Source: Parabacteroides chinchillae
Lineage (GTDB): Bacteria > Bacteroidota > Bacteroidia > Bacteroidales > Tannerellaceae
Length of the DNA stretch: 64,000 nt
Assembly (NCBI RefSeq): GCF_900108035.1
Contig: NZ_FNVS01000002.1
Location: 1 to 64,000 of the forward strand
Reading direction: 5' to 3'
Shown here: piece by piece, positions 63,743-64,000 of the stretch
How positions within the stretch are numbered: position 1 is the stretch's first letter
Layout: each line of letters starts with the position of its first letter
Notes under the pieces: model-generated
Told to the model about the DNA's origin: nothing
The model's input: only the letters and a program-made list of their open reading frames with translations
Database searches by the model: none
Made by a program: the position numbers and the translations under genes

Positions 63743-63750
63743 TATATTTG
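63743..63750 (+). promoter_or_regulatory. -7 box of the AraC-like gene
   Basis: TATATTTG, 32 bp upstream of the ATG at 63783. A TTG at 63722 is about 18 bp upstream. Confidence 0.6.
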
Positions 63751-63782
63751 CAGAAAGTTATACCAAATAATAAAAAGAATAT

Positions 63783-64000
63783 ATGAGTGATATTATAAAA
63801 TTAGATTCGATACAAGACTACAACGAGTTGTTAGGAGTGGAGACATATCATCCTTTGGTAAGTGTTGTTGATATGTCTCAGTTAGAGGTGATCCGTCATA
63901 GCCGTAAGAATTTCGGATTCTACTGTATTATCCTCAAGCAACTTGATTGCGGTCCACTTATTTATGGTCGTAATCAGTATGATTACCGGGAGGGAACACT
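63783..64000 (+). CDS. AraC-like transcriptional regulator (partial, N terminus)
   Basis: The first 72 codons of a gene cut by the window edge: MSDIIKLDSIQDYNELLG and onward, with FGFYCIILKQLDCGPLIYGRNQYDYREGTL. This resembles the N-terminal cupin-like sensing domain of Bacteroidota AraC-family regulators; the helix-turn-helix would lie outside the window. The call is by resemblance from the sensing domain only. Confidence 0.65.
   Translation, partial: MSDIIKLDSIQDYNELLGVETYHPLVSVVDMSQLEVIRHSRKNFGFYCIILKQLDCGPLIYGRNQYDYREGT

Overview
The window looks like a chromosomal segment of a gut-type Bacteroidota, most likely order Bacteroidales and plausibly Parabacteroides/Tannerellaceae (the genus is inference). 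Evidence: many intergenic TAnnTTTG boxes (the Bacteroides -7 promoter element), Shine-Dalgarno-poor starts, an acnA-icd-gltA operon with a mitochondrial-like aconitase, the rpmB-rpmG-DUF4295 operon, an UpxY/NusG-like protein, a GH130 phosphorylase with its MFS permease, and DUF4835 between coaBC and recN. Almost all of it is ordinary housekeeping chromosome, densely packed, with hairpin terminators at most unit ends.

Layout. 0.1-2.5 kb: bifunctional hisB, a small lipoprotein, and a convergent PHP-type histidinol-phosphatase. 2.8-5.1 kb: divergent kbl and SDR-type threonine dehydrogenase (threonine to glycine plus acetyl-CoA). 5.3-8.9 kb: a Rid/chorismatase-like protein and a fused ResB-CcsA cytochrome c synthase. 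8.9-11.7 kb: a VOC protein, an AmpG-like MFS permease and a GH130 mannoside phosphorylase. 12-17 kb: acnA-icd-gltA, the citrate-to-2-oxoglutarate branch. 17-23.3 kb: GtrA protein, M20 dipeptidase, CAT-fold acyltransferase, DEAD-box helicase, MTA/SAH deaminase-like amidohydrolase and purine nucleoside phosphorylase. 23.4-23.7 kb: tRNA-Gly, tRNA-Leu, tRNA-Leu.

23.7-27.1 kb is the only clearly accessory stretch. It is AT-rich and follows the tRNA cluster. It holds a G10 tract, a small membrane protein, and a two-gene minus-strand operon: a two-TM protein with an unassigned cytoplasmic domain, overlapped by a P-loop kinase/HAD phosphatase fusion. I do not recognise this pair as a described system. 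From 27.1 kb housekeeping resumes: tag; a 2-oxoacid dehydrogenase operon (lpdA, lipoate ligase, E2, fused E1, flavodoxin); nitroreductase; rpmB-rpmG-DUF4295; dnaN; a DnaQ-like exonuclease; Fe-ADH; coaBC-DUF4835-recN; a Na+ symporter with its small accessory protein; ACT protein and paaK; a Dps-like ferritin; an orphan UpxY; cobQ; tandem DUF5009 genes; sdaA; GH43; a TetR-TolC-HlyD-ABC-ABC-permease-permease exporter operon resembling E. coli YbhGFSR; tRNA-Tyr and tRNA-Thr; trxA; DUF418; and the start of an AraC-like regulator cut by the window edge.

The most unusual non-coding signal is a set of five small intergenic arrays (about 2551, 2663, 17605, 34043 and 61285) in which short words recur every 22 bp. 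The words differ between families (CATAGTTAT-like, CCYRGST-like, TAGGCAA-like), but the period and the A/T-rich spacer style are shared. All five lie in gaps between genes.
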